This document shows positions 14,901 to 23,202 of a stretch of DNA of 64,000 bases, piece by piece. The number at the start of each line of letters is the position of its first letter. The stretch's first letter is position 1. This DNA comes from Pseudoalteromonas apostichopi (GTDB lineage: Bacteria; Pseudomonadota; Gammaproteobacteria; Enterobacterales; Alteromonadaceae): positions 868,001-932,000 of the forward strand of contig NZ_AP028065.1 of NCBI RefSeq assembly GCF_030297135.1, read 5' to 3'. Position numbers and translations under genes: made by a program. The notes under the pieces were generated by a model, which had not been told where the DNA came from, did no database searches, and worked only from the letters and a program-made list of their open reading frames with translations.

Positions 14901-16742
14901 TTAGAGTAAACCAGCCCTTTGACCATTTTCAGCATTATTACCGTAAAATGTATCTACACCAATACTATTTGTGATCGAATCGGGTATATCTATATTTTCG
15001 ACAATAATAAATTGCCCAATATTATTTTCGGCTAAATATTTTAAGAAATGATAACTAACCTTAGTATTTGCCAACTCTTTCTCATCATCATCTAAATCTC
15101 CATGTTTACTTTTAAATGGATCTCTATAAGTAACTAAAGGAGAATCGAGCACAATAATCCCTGGGTGGTAAAGGCTACTTTCCTTACAGTGTTTAAGGAG
15201 AGCAATTTTAAACACTGAATGTAATATTGCCCTAACTCCTTTACCATTTAAACTTCTAGGCTTACCATCGATAACCACATCAAAAGTAGAAAAGTCGAAA
15301 GAAACCTCATTATTACCAGGAAAATTTATTTGATTTAAAATATCTTTATATATCCTACAAAAATTGTCTATAGCTTCATTTTCAGGATAAAAATCATGGG
15401 ATTTATATTTCTTCGGTGTAGAGGCGACTTCTGTTTCTTGGAGTCTTTTATAGAAAAGATTTATACGTTCAAGCAATCGGATATCTGATAAAACAAGATT
15501 TCGCTCTTCCGTCAACTCTGATATTTTTTTATCAATAATCTTTATTTCTGGAGTTCTATTTTCAACTTCATCATCTATACACTTCAAGTCATAGCTTAAG
15601 CTTTGCGATCTTGAATAATAAGTATCTAGCTGGGATTTTAATTTTAATCTTGTTTCATTTAACTCTAATAATTTATATTTTATTTTTTTAATTTCTACTT
15701 GAGATGATTTAGCTAATTTTTCAACATCCATCAAGTCTTCACATATTTTCTCTGGTGTCTTACCGCAATGTTCACATTGAGCATGATGTCCGACGCCTAA
15801 TAGGAATGCAGCTTCCTCTTGAGAACTCAATCTTTCGATATCGCTAATATATATTTTCTCTAATATTTCAAAATTAGCTAGATTTGATTTAATATTATCA
15901 TTTCTTTCATCAACACTAATTAATTCATTGGCAATATTTCTTTTATTCTTTACAACTTCTGATAGAGACTCTTTCATCAAACTCATACTATGATTCAACT
16001 TTTCTATCGTACTATCTAGCTTAACCTCTCTTTCTTTAAGATCTTCATAACTCTCATCTTTAAACATCAAATCAGATTGTAAAGTCTCTACAACATCTCG
16101 TAATACATCTAACTGCCCTTTCTTTTCGCTCTTAAATTCATTACCACGAACTACAGTTTTTACGTTAGAGTCATCATTTCCAGTAAGTAGAAACTTAAAT
16201 ATATTTTTATTTTTACTATCTTCGCTAGTATCTCCAACGACAATCGGAGAATTAGAACTGATTATTTTCTCCTCACTAGAAAAGAAAACCCTTGATAATA
16301 ATCGTATTGTAAGAGAACTTTTTTCACCATATAGATTAGATGATATTTCTACATCCCTTAAACCACTTAGATAAAAGTCACTAATATTTTTTACTGTTTT
16401 TGTTTCTTTTCCTACTTTAAAATAGCTATAAAATTTTTCACCATCTTTTTCTTCAACGAAATCATGATATATTTCAAAAGAGTTCGAGGGCCATTTTCTA
16501 AAAACAGTATAAGGTTTACTATTTAGATAAAGCTGCATTACTACTTCTGAGTATTTTTCACTTTCTGGTTTAACCTCTTTAAGCTCCTCAGAACCAAACA
16601 TATAATCTATAGCTTCAATTAATAGAGATTTCCCTGTATTCGAGGCACCATGCACAATATGAAGGTGATTGGAAAAATCAATCGATGCTTTATTATCATC
16701 ACCAATAAATAGTATTTTATTTATAAAAAAACCAGAATTCAT
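14901..16742 (-). CDS. ABC-3C system ATPase (SMC/Rad50-like)
   Basis: A 613-residue ATPase of the SMC/Rad50 class. Walker A is GASNTGKS (32-39). Two long coiled coils (about 205-310 and 335-435) flank a CEHC zinc-hook-like pair (Cys323, Cys326). A signature-like SLNGKGVRA is near 497 and Walker B GIIVLDSP near 528. In ABC three-component (ABC-3C) conflict systems such an ATPase senses a trigger and licenses an effector through a middle component. It is the last gene of a three-gene operon with one-base TAATG overlaps. The sequence is strongly AT-rich, unlike the mobilization genes, which suggests separate acquisition. The assignment rests on the whole three-gene context. Confidence 0.82.
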   Translation of the reverse strand: MNSGFFINKILFIGDDNKASIDFSNHLHIVHGASNTGKSLLIEAIDYMFGSEELKEVKPESEKYSEVVMQLYLNSKPYTVFRKWPSNSFEIYHDFVEEKDGEKFYSYFKVGKETKTVKNISDFYLSGLRDVEISSNLYGEKSSLTIRLLSRVFFSSEEKIISSNSPIVVGDTSEDSKNKNIFKFLLTGNDDSNVKTVVRGNEFKSEKKGQLDVLRDVVETLQSDLMFKDESYEDLKEREVKLDSTIEKLNHSMSLMKESLSEVVKNKRNIANELISVDERNDNIKSNLANFEILEKIYISDIERLSSQEEAAFLLGVGHHAQCEHCGKTPEKICEDLMDVEKLAKSSQVEIKKIKYKLLELNETRLKLKSQLDTYYSRSQSLSYDLKCIDDEVENRTPEIKIIDKKISELTEERNLVLSDIRLLERINLFYKRLQETEVASTPKKYKSHDFYPENEAIDNFCRIYKDILNQINFPGNNEVSFDFSTFDVVIDGKPRSLNGKGVRAILHSVFKIALLKHCKESSLYHPGIIVLDSPLVTYRDPFKSKHGDLDDDEKELANTKVSYHFLKYLAENNIGQFIIVENIDIPDSITNSIGVDTFYGNNAENGQRAGLL

Positions 16743-17176
16743 TAAAACACCTTATTTTCCAGAGTTATGTTAAACTTTTCAAATCCATTTTTGTTTAATT
16801 CTTTTGCTAGCCATTCTGATATTGTAATTAATGATAACGAATAATTGGACTTCATTAGATCTAAGTAAGGACTAACATACTCTGATGCTTTATAAGCGAC
16901 TCCATTATTTGTGTAATCAACTTCGACAAGCCCAAACTTTCTCATAAGATCAAGTCCTGATCTGACTTTCTCTCTACGGGAAAAGTATTCCCCTTTTCGA
17001 TTAGGTGTTACTGGATGAAGACTTTCCGGGCCACCAAAGTCACTAGAATGAACAAGTATGAAATCAATTTTCATCAATCCATCAAAATCCATACTCTCTG
17101 GAAAGTATGAATCAAGAAAGCAGATAGTCCTAACACCGGCTTCTAACGAGCTATTGAAAACATGTGTATTGGACAT
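16742..17176 (-). CDS. ABC-3C middle component (MC2-like)
   Basis: A 144-residue winged-helix-like protein. Landmark segments VFNSSLEAGVRTICFLDSYFPESMDF, KIDFILVHSSDFGGPESLHP and REKVRSGLDLMRKFGLVEV (given as pointers) match the pattern of the small middle component of ABC-3C systems, which links the effector to the ATPase. It overlaps both neighbours by a single base (TAATG), so the three proteins are likely made in fixed ratio. It has no enzymatic motif. The Asp-Phe-Gly-Gly-Pro and Leu-His-Pro residues are the most recognisable points. Confidence 0.82.
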   Translation of the reverse strand: MSNTHVFNSSLEAGVRTICFLDSYFPESMDFDGLMKIDFILVHSSDFGGPESLHPVTPNRKGEYFSRREKVRSGLDLMRKFGLVEVDYTNNGVAYKASEYVSPYLDLMKSNYSLSLITISEWLAKELNKNGFEKFNITLENKVF

Positions 17177-18183
17177 TATTTTTTCCTCCAGTGTAACTTA
17201 TCTTCATTAGCAAACTGATGACAATACCCTTGTTTGACGTCTATCTTTCCATGAATTGCTAATTTACCAGATGGCTGTAGTTTTCCAGCTTCAGACAAGA
17301 CAGTACACATTCTTATAAATGAATTAGGATAATCTAACCTAAGAGTTGGTTTTACACCTTTAAGTATTTCTTTCTCAAAACAATCTAAAACACCATCTAC
17401 TGTATTATCTCTATAAAATAAACGAAATGCTTCTGCACTATAAAAACGTTCTCTTTGCTCCACAAAGTCTTCTTCAAACTCATCATGACCAACCACCTCT
17501 TCTGGCTTTGAGTATATTATTTGGTCATGATCACTATAAGCATCTAGAATTTTATTAACATAATTTAGTTCACTATCGTCGATATTTTTAGGAACCTCTA
17601 CAGCTGGAGCACTAGGAAGCTCCCCACCATATAAATCGACTAAAATTGCTCTAAAATTCGAATCATCGACTATATCATCTATTCCAATAATACTTACAGA
17701 AGAGAAATCATAACTTAAAATAAATCGTTCCAGCTCTGGTTCGAGAATGATTTTCTTACCATCAACAATAGTGTCTTCACAATATTTACCCCAGTTTTCT
17801 ATTAAACCTTTCTTCAATTGTGAGGGGTTTAGTATCCAAGTTCTAAGGTTTCTATTAATACCTTTTGGCGCTACAAAATAGTAATTTTTTGGTTTTGAGA
17901 ACTCACCTAAGTAAGAATAATATAATATTTTTCCAAGCTCATGCATTCCTTTATCTGTTGGGACTGCTTTATTGTATTGTTTGCATTGATAGTTATCCCA
18001 ATCTCCTTCAAATTTATTTGGAGTATAGAAACCTATTACGTCACAACCTCTATCACCGGCTCCCGCAGGCCGATGTACTGAGGCATACTTACTTGATTGG
18101 GCGCTTACCCACTTTCTAACCAATATCTCCAGTTCATCCGAACCCATTGATAGAATATAACGTGTGTAATCAAATATGTTCAC
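17176..18183 (-). CDS. ABC-3C effector with Mrr-like nuclease domain
   Basis: A 335-residue protein, first of the ABC-3C operon. The N-terminal domain has the pattern of a PD-(D/E)xK Mrr-type restriction endonuclease: Glu17 in SDELEILVRKW, Asp48 in DRGCDVIGFY, and Gln66-x-Lys68 in NYQCKQYNK. The C-terminal 150 residues (from about VNKILDAYSDHDQIIY) form the conserved region by which ABC-3C effectors dock to the ATPase complex. The predicted action is DNA cleavage after activation, either of invading DNA or of the host chromosome. All catalytic positions look intact. It faces the integrase gene, whose stop is 240 bases away with no gene between. Confidence 0.8.
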   Translation of the reverse strand: MNIFDYTRYILSMGSDELEILVRKWVSAQSSKYASVHRPAGAGDRGCDVIGFYTPNKFEGDWDNYQCKQYNKAVPTDKGMHELGKILYYSYLGEFSKPKNYYFVAPKGINRNLRTWILNPSQLKKGLIENWGKYCEDTIVDGKKIILEPELERFILSYDFSSVSIIGIDDIVDDSNFRAILVDLYGGELPSAPAVEVPKNIDDSELNYVNKILDAYSDHDQIIYSKPEEVVGHDEFEEDFVEQRERFYSAEAFRLFYRDNTVDGVLDCFEKEILKGVKPTLRLDYPNSFIRMCTVLSEAGKLQPSGKLAIHGKIDVKQGYCHQFANEDKLHWRKK

Positions 18184-18425
18184 ATTCTCGTCCTAATGAT
18201 TGATTAAGTGGACAAGCCTCTGCCTGCCGCCATTTCCCTACTTATCGTCATTACAGCGAACTACTCAAATAATTGAAGTTACTATATTATTGACTGGCAT
18301 AGGTATTCTATCATTTGAAAACTCTAGAACTATTCAAACTAACACATATGACAAAAAAAATTTGCTCAAAAGTAAATTTTATTGATCTAGCTATTGCTAT
18401 AACCCTGATTCGCTCATCTACATAT

Positions 18426-19613
18426 CTAGACTGTCCACTCATCAATCATGTCAGCCCAATCCTGCAACATGGCCGCGCGCTGTTCTCGGTACTCGGCTTT
18501 GTTGTAAACCGCCCTCACCCCTTTCTGTTCGTGCGCCAGGCATTTTTCTATCCAATCCGTGTTGTATCCAGCTTCATGCAATAAGGTGCTCGCGGTTCGA
18601 CGCAGGTCATGCGGCCCAAACTTACTTAGTGACAGACCTTCCTTTTGCGCGGCCTTGTATGTCAAATCCATGACTCGGTTCATCGTCGCACTACTCATGG
18701 GAGCATCAGAGTCATAACGGGAAGGAAGAATGTAATCAGACCCACCGGCAAATGTCTTCAAGGCAATAAGAATGTCCATCGCCTGGCGTGACAAAAATAC
18801 CAGGTGAGGTTTTCGTCGTTTCATTCTTTCTTTCGGAATCGTCCACAACGCTTCGCTAAAGTTAATTTCACTCCAGGTCGCATTGGTTAATTCGCTTTTG
18901 CGTACCATGGTCAGCAAAAGCAACTTTACCGCAGCACGAATCGAAGGCGTGGTTCCTACCTTTTCCATATAGCGGTACATCAAACCGATCTCAGCCGGTG
19001 TTAACGTTCGGTCTCTTGGCTCAAACCGCGCGATACTTGCGGGCCGAACCAGGTCTGCTGGGTTCTCAACTTTCTGCCCTCTCTCAATCGCCCATCGATA
19101 CACCTGGAGTACAATGTCACGCGTATGCACAGCCGTTGCGGGCGCGCCACGCTCTACTATGGCGTCAGTCAATGCTCGTAAATCTTCATGTGTGATTTCT
19201 GTTAGCTTCTGATTGCCAAATTTTCCCTCTAACTCTCGGGCATAAACTGAGCGACGCATATCCCGGGTAGAGTCGGCCATCTGATAGCCACGTAGCCATT
19301 TCTGAGCCCAGGCACCAAAGGTTTCAGCATCTTTCGTTCTCGCCTTAGCACGAGCTTTCTCTTTGGCCGGAGACTTTCCATCAGTAACCATTCGCTTCGC
19401 TTCATTGAGACGCTCACGAGCTTCAGCTAACGTGATGCCTCCTACTCCGTAGCGGCCAAAGGTAATGGTTTCTTGCCTGCCATTGATCGAGTAGTTGTAA
19501 CGAAAGGAGATAGATCCCGCGGTGGTGACGGCAACATAGAGGCCATCACGGTCATTGACTTTGTATAGTTTATCTTTGGGTTTGAGATTGCGTAGCTTGG
19601 TATCAGTCAGCAT
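18426..19613 (-). CDS. int: P4-type tyrosine integrase
   Basis: A 395-residue site-specific recombinase. The N-terminal arm-binding domain (DUF4102 type; KLRNLKPKDKLYKVNDRDGLYVAV) is followed by a core-binding domain (about 95-180) and the catalytic domain with Arg238 (TMVRKSEL), His335-xx-Arg338 (GPHDLRR), His361 (LAHEQ) and the nucleophile Tyr370 (AVYNKAEY). It lies beside attR with its start facing the attachment site, and ATACCATGC-type arm sites occur upstream of it and at the far end. The target is the 3' end of guaA. All active-site residues are present, so the enzyme should be functional. Confidence 0.94.
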   Translation of the reverse strand: MLTDTKLRNLKPKDKLYKVNDRDGLYVAVTTAGSISFRYNYSINGRQETITFGRYGVGGITLAEARERLNEAKRMVTDGKSPAKEKARAKARTKDAETFGAWAQKWLRGYQMADSTRDMRRSVYARELEGKFGNQKLTEITHEDLRALTDAIVERGAPATAVHTRDIVLQVYRWAIERGQKVENPADLVRPASIARFEPRDRTLTPAEIGLMYRYMEKVGTTPSIRAAVKLLLLTMVRKSELTNATWSEINFSEALWTIPKERMKRRKPHLVFLSRQAMDILIALKTFAGGSDYILPSRYDSDAPMSSATMNRVMDLTYKAAQKEGLSLSKFGPHDLRRTASTLLHEAGYNTDWIEKCLAHEQKGVRAVYNKAEYREQRAAMLQDWADMIDEWTV

Positions 19614-19637
19614 GTTTCGACCTTTTATTCTTGTTTG

Positions 19638-19741
19638 ATACCATGCTGAAAAACCTCTAAATAATAAGAAGTTAATCTTTATAAAACAGATAGATATAAA
19701 AATTTAATACCATGCCCCATCAAAAACATTCAGCATGGTAT
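19638..19741. repeat. Integrase arm-type sites at the attR end
   Basis: ATACCATGCT at 19638-19647, ATACCATGCC at 19707-19716 and an inverted copy AGCATGGTAT at 19732-19741 share their core with two motifs at the attL end (1760-1781). They lie upstream of int, so the integrase may also repress itself by binding here. Confidence 0.7.
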
Positions 19742-19849
19742 CGGGCGTAATCCATGGCATTACCGATGAATCATACCCATCAAAATACCACGGTCAAACC
19801 GTGCTTGGCGTTGCCAGACATTGCCAAAAATGACTAGGCCAAAAACAAA

Positions 19850-19873
19850 AAAAGTCCGCAATTACGCGGACTT
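19850..19873 (-). terminator. Element-supplied guaA terminator
   Basis: On the minus strand AAGTCCGC-GTAATT-GCGGACTT is followed by TTTTT. It lies 48 bases after the guaA stop but inside the element, and so replaces the host terminator displaced to 1627-1660. It also prevents guaA readthrough into int. Confidence 0.85.
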
Positions 19874-19919
19874 AAGTATGATTTAGTGCTTGTTAATGCC
19901 AGACCTTTCTTAAAGGAGC

Positions 19920-19932
19920 ATTATTCCCACTC
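19920..19932. other. attR core
   Basis: ATTATTCCCACTC spans the guaA stop codon and its last three sense codons. It is identical to 1686-1698. The core preserves the Glu-Trp-Glu-stop end of GuaA, so integration leaves the enzyme intact. Confidence 0.88.
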
Positions 19933-21498
19933 AATTGTTGCCGGTGGCTTACCTGAAATATCGTAAACAACACGTGAGATACCATCGATTTCGTTGATGA
20001 TACGGTTTGAAACCACACCTAAGAATTCGTAAGGTAAGTGTGACCAACGTGCCGTCATAAAGTCGATTGTCTCTACACAACGTAGTGATACAACCCAGTC
20101 GTATTTACGTGCATCACCCATTACACCTACCGATTTAACTGGTAAGAATACAGTGAATGCTTGGCTTACTTTATGGTATAGCTCAGCTTTGTGTAGCTCT
20201 TCGATGAAGATAGCATCTGCACGACGTAGTAAATCACAGTACTCTTTCTTGATTTCACCAAGTACACGAACACCTAAACCAGGACCCGGGAATGGGTGAC
20301 GGTAAAGCATGTCGTAAGGCAGACCAAGCTCAAGACCAATTTTACGTACTTCATCTTTAAATAGCTCACGTAATGGCTCAACAAGACCCATTTTCATGTC
20401 GTCAGGTAAACCACCTACGTTGTGGTGAGACTTGATTACATGTGCTTTACCTGTTGCTGATGCAGCAGATTCGATTACGTCTGGGTAGATAGTACCTTGA
20501 CCTAACCATTTAGCGTTTTTCAGCTTTTTAGCTTGCTCGTCGAATACTTTAATGAACGTATGACCAATCGCTTTACGCTTATCTTCAGGGTCAGACTTAC
20601 CTGCTAAGTCTGCTAAGAATTGATCTTCAGCATCCACTTTAACAATGTTTAGGCCAAACTTGTTGCCAAACATGTCCATGACTTGCTGACCTTCGTTTAA
20701 ACGAAGAAGACCGTTATCAACGAATACACATGTTAGCTTGTCGCCAATTGCACGGTGAATAAGCATAGCTACAACAGATGAATCAACACCACCTGATAAA
20801 CCTAAGATAACTTCGTCATCACCTACCGTTTCTTTAATACGCTCAATAGCATCGTCGATGATTTTAGCGGGTGTCCATAGCTTTTCACAGCCACAGATAT
20901 CAATCGCGAAGCGCTCAAGTAAGCGTAAACCTTGGTGAGTATGAGTTACTTCTGGGTGGAACTGTACGCCGTAAAAACGTTTTTCTTCCCAAGACATTGC
21001 AGCATGCGGACACGTTGATGTTTTAGCAGTTGTTTTGAAAGTCTCTGGTACTTCCATCACTTTATCGCCGTGGCTCATCCAAACGTCTAGTACGCCTGCA
21101 CCGCCGTCAGTAATGTGGTCTTCGATAGCATCGAATAACGCACAGTTACCTACTTTTTCAACTTGCGCATAACCAAACTCTTTCTTATCAGAGCTGTGTA
21201 CGCTACCACCTAGTTGCGTTGCCATTGTTTGCATGCCGTAACAGATACCAAGTACTGGAACGCCTGCGTTAAATACATACTCAGGAGCACGTGGGCTGTT
21301 TTCAAGTGTTGTAGACTCAGGGCCACCCGACAAAATAATACCTTGTGGATTAAATTCGCGGATTTGCTCTTCAGTTACATCCCATGCCCATAGCTCACAG
21401 TAAACACCAATCTCACGTATACGACGTGCGATTAACTGTGTGTATTGCGAACCAAAATCTAAAATGAGAATTCGTGAATCGTGAATGTCTTTGCTCAT
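19921..21498 (-). CDS. guaA: GMP synthase (glutamine-hydrolysing)
   Basis: A full-length 525-residue enzyme that converts XMP to GMP using glutamine and ATP. The class I glutaminase domain has the nucleophile Cys in GICYGMQ and the His-x-Glu in FHPEVTHT. The ATP-pyrophosphatase P-loop is LSGGVDSSV, and the C-terminal dimerisation domain ends ATIEWE. It lies 100 bases downstream of guaB in the usual guaBA order. The last codons double as the attachment site of the integrated element and remain unchanged, so the gene should be functional. Composition is host-like. Confidence 0.98.
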   Translation of the reverse strand: MSKDIHDSRILILDFGSQYTQLIARRIREIGVYCELWAWDVTEEQIREFNPQGIILSGGPESTTLENSPRAPEYVFNAGVPVLGICYGMQTMATQLGGSVHSSDKKEFGYAQVEKVGNCALFDAIEDHITDGGAGVLDVWMSHGDKVMEVPETFKTTAKTSTCPHAAMSWEEKRFYGVQFHPEVTHTHQGLRLLERFAIDICGCEKLWTPAKIIDDAIERIKETVGDDEVILGLSGGVDSSVVAMLIHRAIGDKLTCVFVDNGLLRLNEGQQVMDMFGNKFGLNIVKVDAEDQFLADLAGKSDPEDKRKAIGHTFIKVFDEQAKKLKNAKWLGQGTIYPDVIESAASATGKAHVIKSHHNVGGLPDDMKMGLVEPLRELFKDEVRKIGLELGLPYDMLYRHPFPGPGLGVRVLGEIKKEYCDLLRRADAIFIEELHKAELYHKVSQAFTVFLPVKSVGVMGDARKYDWVVSLRCVETIDFMTARWSHLPYEFLGVVSNRIINEIDGISRVVYDISGKPPATIEWE

Positions 21499-21553
21499 GG
21501 AGTATCTCGTTAGTCAGGAACTGCTCTCCCAAAGGGAGATGATCAATAAATTA

Positions 21554-21573
21554 GGGCTAGCAAATGCTAGCCC
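21554..21573 (-). promoter_or_regulatory. Hairpin in the guaB-guaA intergenic space
   Basis: A perfect 8-bp stem GGGCTAGC-AAAT-GCTAGCCC lies between guaB and guaA. There is no run of T after it on the minus strand, so it is more likely a processing or partial-attenuation element than a full terminator. Confidence 0.5.
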
Positions 21574-21598
21574 ATGTAATTTCAATACCTTAAGGTAA

Positions 21599-23068
21599 TT
21601 AACCTAAGCGGTAGTTTGGCGCTTCTTTGGTGATTTGCACGTCGTGAACGTGTGACTCACCCATACCAGCTGAAGTAACGCGAACAAATTGAGGTTTAGT
21701 GTTTAACTCTTCAATTGTTGCACAGCCTGTTAAGCCCATTGCACTGCGAAGACCACCCACTTGTTGGTGAATGATTGTCGCGATAGGACCTTTATAAGCA
21801 ACACGGCCTTCGATACCTTCAGGAACAAGCTTGTCTGCTTCGTTCGATTTTTGGAAGTAACGGTCTGATGAACCTTCTTTTTGGTCCATAGCACCAAGGC
21901 TACCCATACCACGGTATGATTTGTAGTAACGGCCTTGATATAGCTCGACTTCACCCGGTGCTTCTTCAGTACCCGCTAACATTGAACCAACCATTACACA
22001 TGATGCACCCGCAACAAGTGCTTTTACGATGTCACCAGAGAAACGAATACCACCGTCAGCAATAACAGGAATATCACGGCCTTTTAAGCCTTCAACTGCG
22101 TCAGAAATAGCAGTAATTTGTGGAACACCACAACCTGTTACGATACGAGTAGTACAAATAGAACCAGGACCGATACCTACTTTAACAGCATCAACACCTG
22201 CATCAGCAAGGGCAATCGCGCCTTCAGCTGTTGCAACGTTACCCGCTACGATTTGTAAATCAGGGTATGCTTGACGTGTTTGTGCAACACGGTCGATAAC
22301 ACCTTGAGAGTGACCATGTGATGTATCGATAAGTAGTACATCAACACCTGCTTCAACAAGCGCTGCGATACGCTCATCGGTACCCGCGCCAACACCAACA
22401 GCTGCACCTACACGTAGACGACCTTGCTCGTCTTTACATGCATGCGGCTTGTCTTGTGCTTTTTGATAATCTTTTACAGTGATCATGCCTTTAAGTTTAA
22501 ATGCATCATCAACTACGAGAATTTTTTCGATACGGTGCTCGTGCATTAGACCTAAGATTTCATCACGGTCTGCACCCTCTTTAACAGTCACTAACGATTC
22601 TTTTTTCGTCATTACTGTAGATACAGGTTGCTCAAGCTTAGTTTCAAAACGCATATCACGGCTTGTAACAATACCAACAAGGTTATTGTCAGCGTCAGTT
22701 ACAGGGAAACCTGAAAAACCTTTGTCTTCTGAAAGCGCGATAGCATCAGCAATTGTAAGATCCGCAGTCACAGTAACAGGGAAAGAAACAATGCCCGCTT
22801 CGTAAGTTTTTACTTTACGAACGTTTTTAGCTTGCTCTTCGATTGTCATGTTCTTGTGGATGAAACCTAAACCGCCCTCTTGCGCTAAAGCAATCGCTAA
22901 GCGTGCTTCTGTTACAGTATCCATAGATGCTGAAACTAACGGCAAGTTAAGATTGATACCACGCGTTAAGCGAGTTGAAATATTTGCCGTGTGTGGCAAA
23001 ACAGTAGAATGACCTGGTACTAAAAGTACGTCGTCAAAGGTAAGAGCTTCTTTAGCGATTCTTAGCAT
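21599..23068 (-). CDS. guaB: IMP dehydrogenase
   Basis: A 489-residue enzyme from MLRIAKEALTFDDVLL; a longer frame upstream adds 23 residues without family support. It oxidises IMP to XMP with NAD+, the first committed step to GMP. Two CBS domains (about residues 90-205) interrupt the TIM barrel. The catalytic Cys loop is GPGSICTTRIV, and the flap carries the conserved Arg-Tyr region (RYYKSYRGMGS, SSDRYFQ). It forms the guaBA operon with guaA. It is divergent from xseA, with about 130 bases of shared promoter space. Confidence 0.98.
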   Translation of the reverse strand: MLRIAKEALTFDDVLLVPGHSTVLPHTANISTRLTRGINLNLPLVSASMDTVTEARLAIALAQEGGLGFIHKNMTIEEQAKNVRKVKTYEAGIVSFPVTVTADLTIADAIALSEDKGFSGFPVTDADNNLVGIVTSRDMRFETKLEQPVSTVMTKKESLVTVKEGADRDEILGLMHEHRIEKILVVDDAFKLKGMITVKDYQKAQDKPHACKDEQGRLRVGAAVGVGAGTDERIAALVEAGVDVLLIDTSHGHSQGVIDRVAQTRQAYPDLQIVAGNVATAEGAIALADAGVDAVKVGIGPGSICTTRIVTGCGVPQITAISDAVEGLKGRDIPVIADGGIRFSGDIVKALVAGASCVMVGSMLAGTEEAPGEVELYQGRYYKSYRGMGSLGAMDQKEGSSDRYFQKSNEADKLVPEGIEGRVAYKGPIATIIHQQVGGLRSAMGLTGCATIEELNTKPQFVRVTSAGMGESHVHDVQITKEAPNYRLG

Positions 23069-23202
23069 AGTGCAACTTCTCACATGTGGATCTGAGTATA
23101 AGGAATTGCGGCCAAATTTTATCAGCGTTGTGAGCACGAGTAAATAAAATTATTCATTTATTTGTGTTAAAGTACACACAGAATTTGTTACTGGGGTTAT
23201 TA

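Larger units (their letters stand above)
19614..19920. other. attR-proximal control region
   Basis: These 307 bases hold no gene. They contain three arm-type sites (19638-19741), a small inverted repeat CACGG/CCGTG (19789-19803), several TGCCA motifs (about 19812-19830 and 19897) that could bind an excisionase or host factor, and the guaA replacement terminator. Confidence 0.6.
1686..19932. mobile_element. Integrated plasmid-like mobilizable element at guaA
   Basis: The segment is bounded by the 13-bp guaA direct repeats and has a tyrosine integrase next to attR. Inside are an RP4-like oriT with relaxase, a RepA gene with iterons, three mating-pair-formation genes (trbJ, trbK-like, trbL), an AlpA-like regulator, and two cargo modules (DRT3-type reverse transcriptases and ABC-3C). 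No coupling protein (TraG/VirD4) and none of the transfer ATPases (TrbB, TrbE) is present, so it should need a helper. Base composition is patchy: the trb/relaxase backbone is visibly GC-rich, the two defence cargos are strongly AT-rich, and the host genes lie in between. The 3' end of guaA is a known integration hotspot for genomic islands. Confidence 0.88.
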
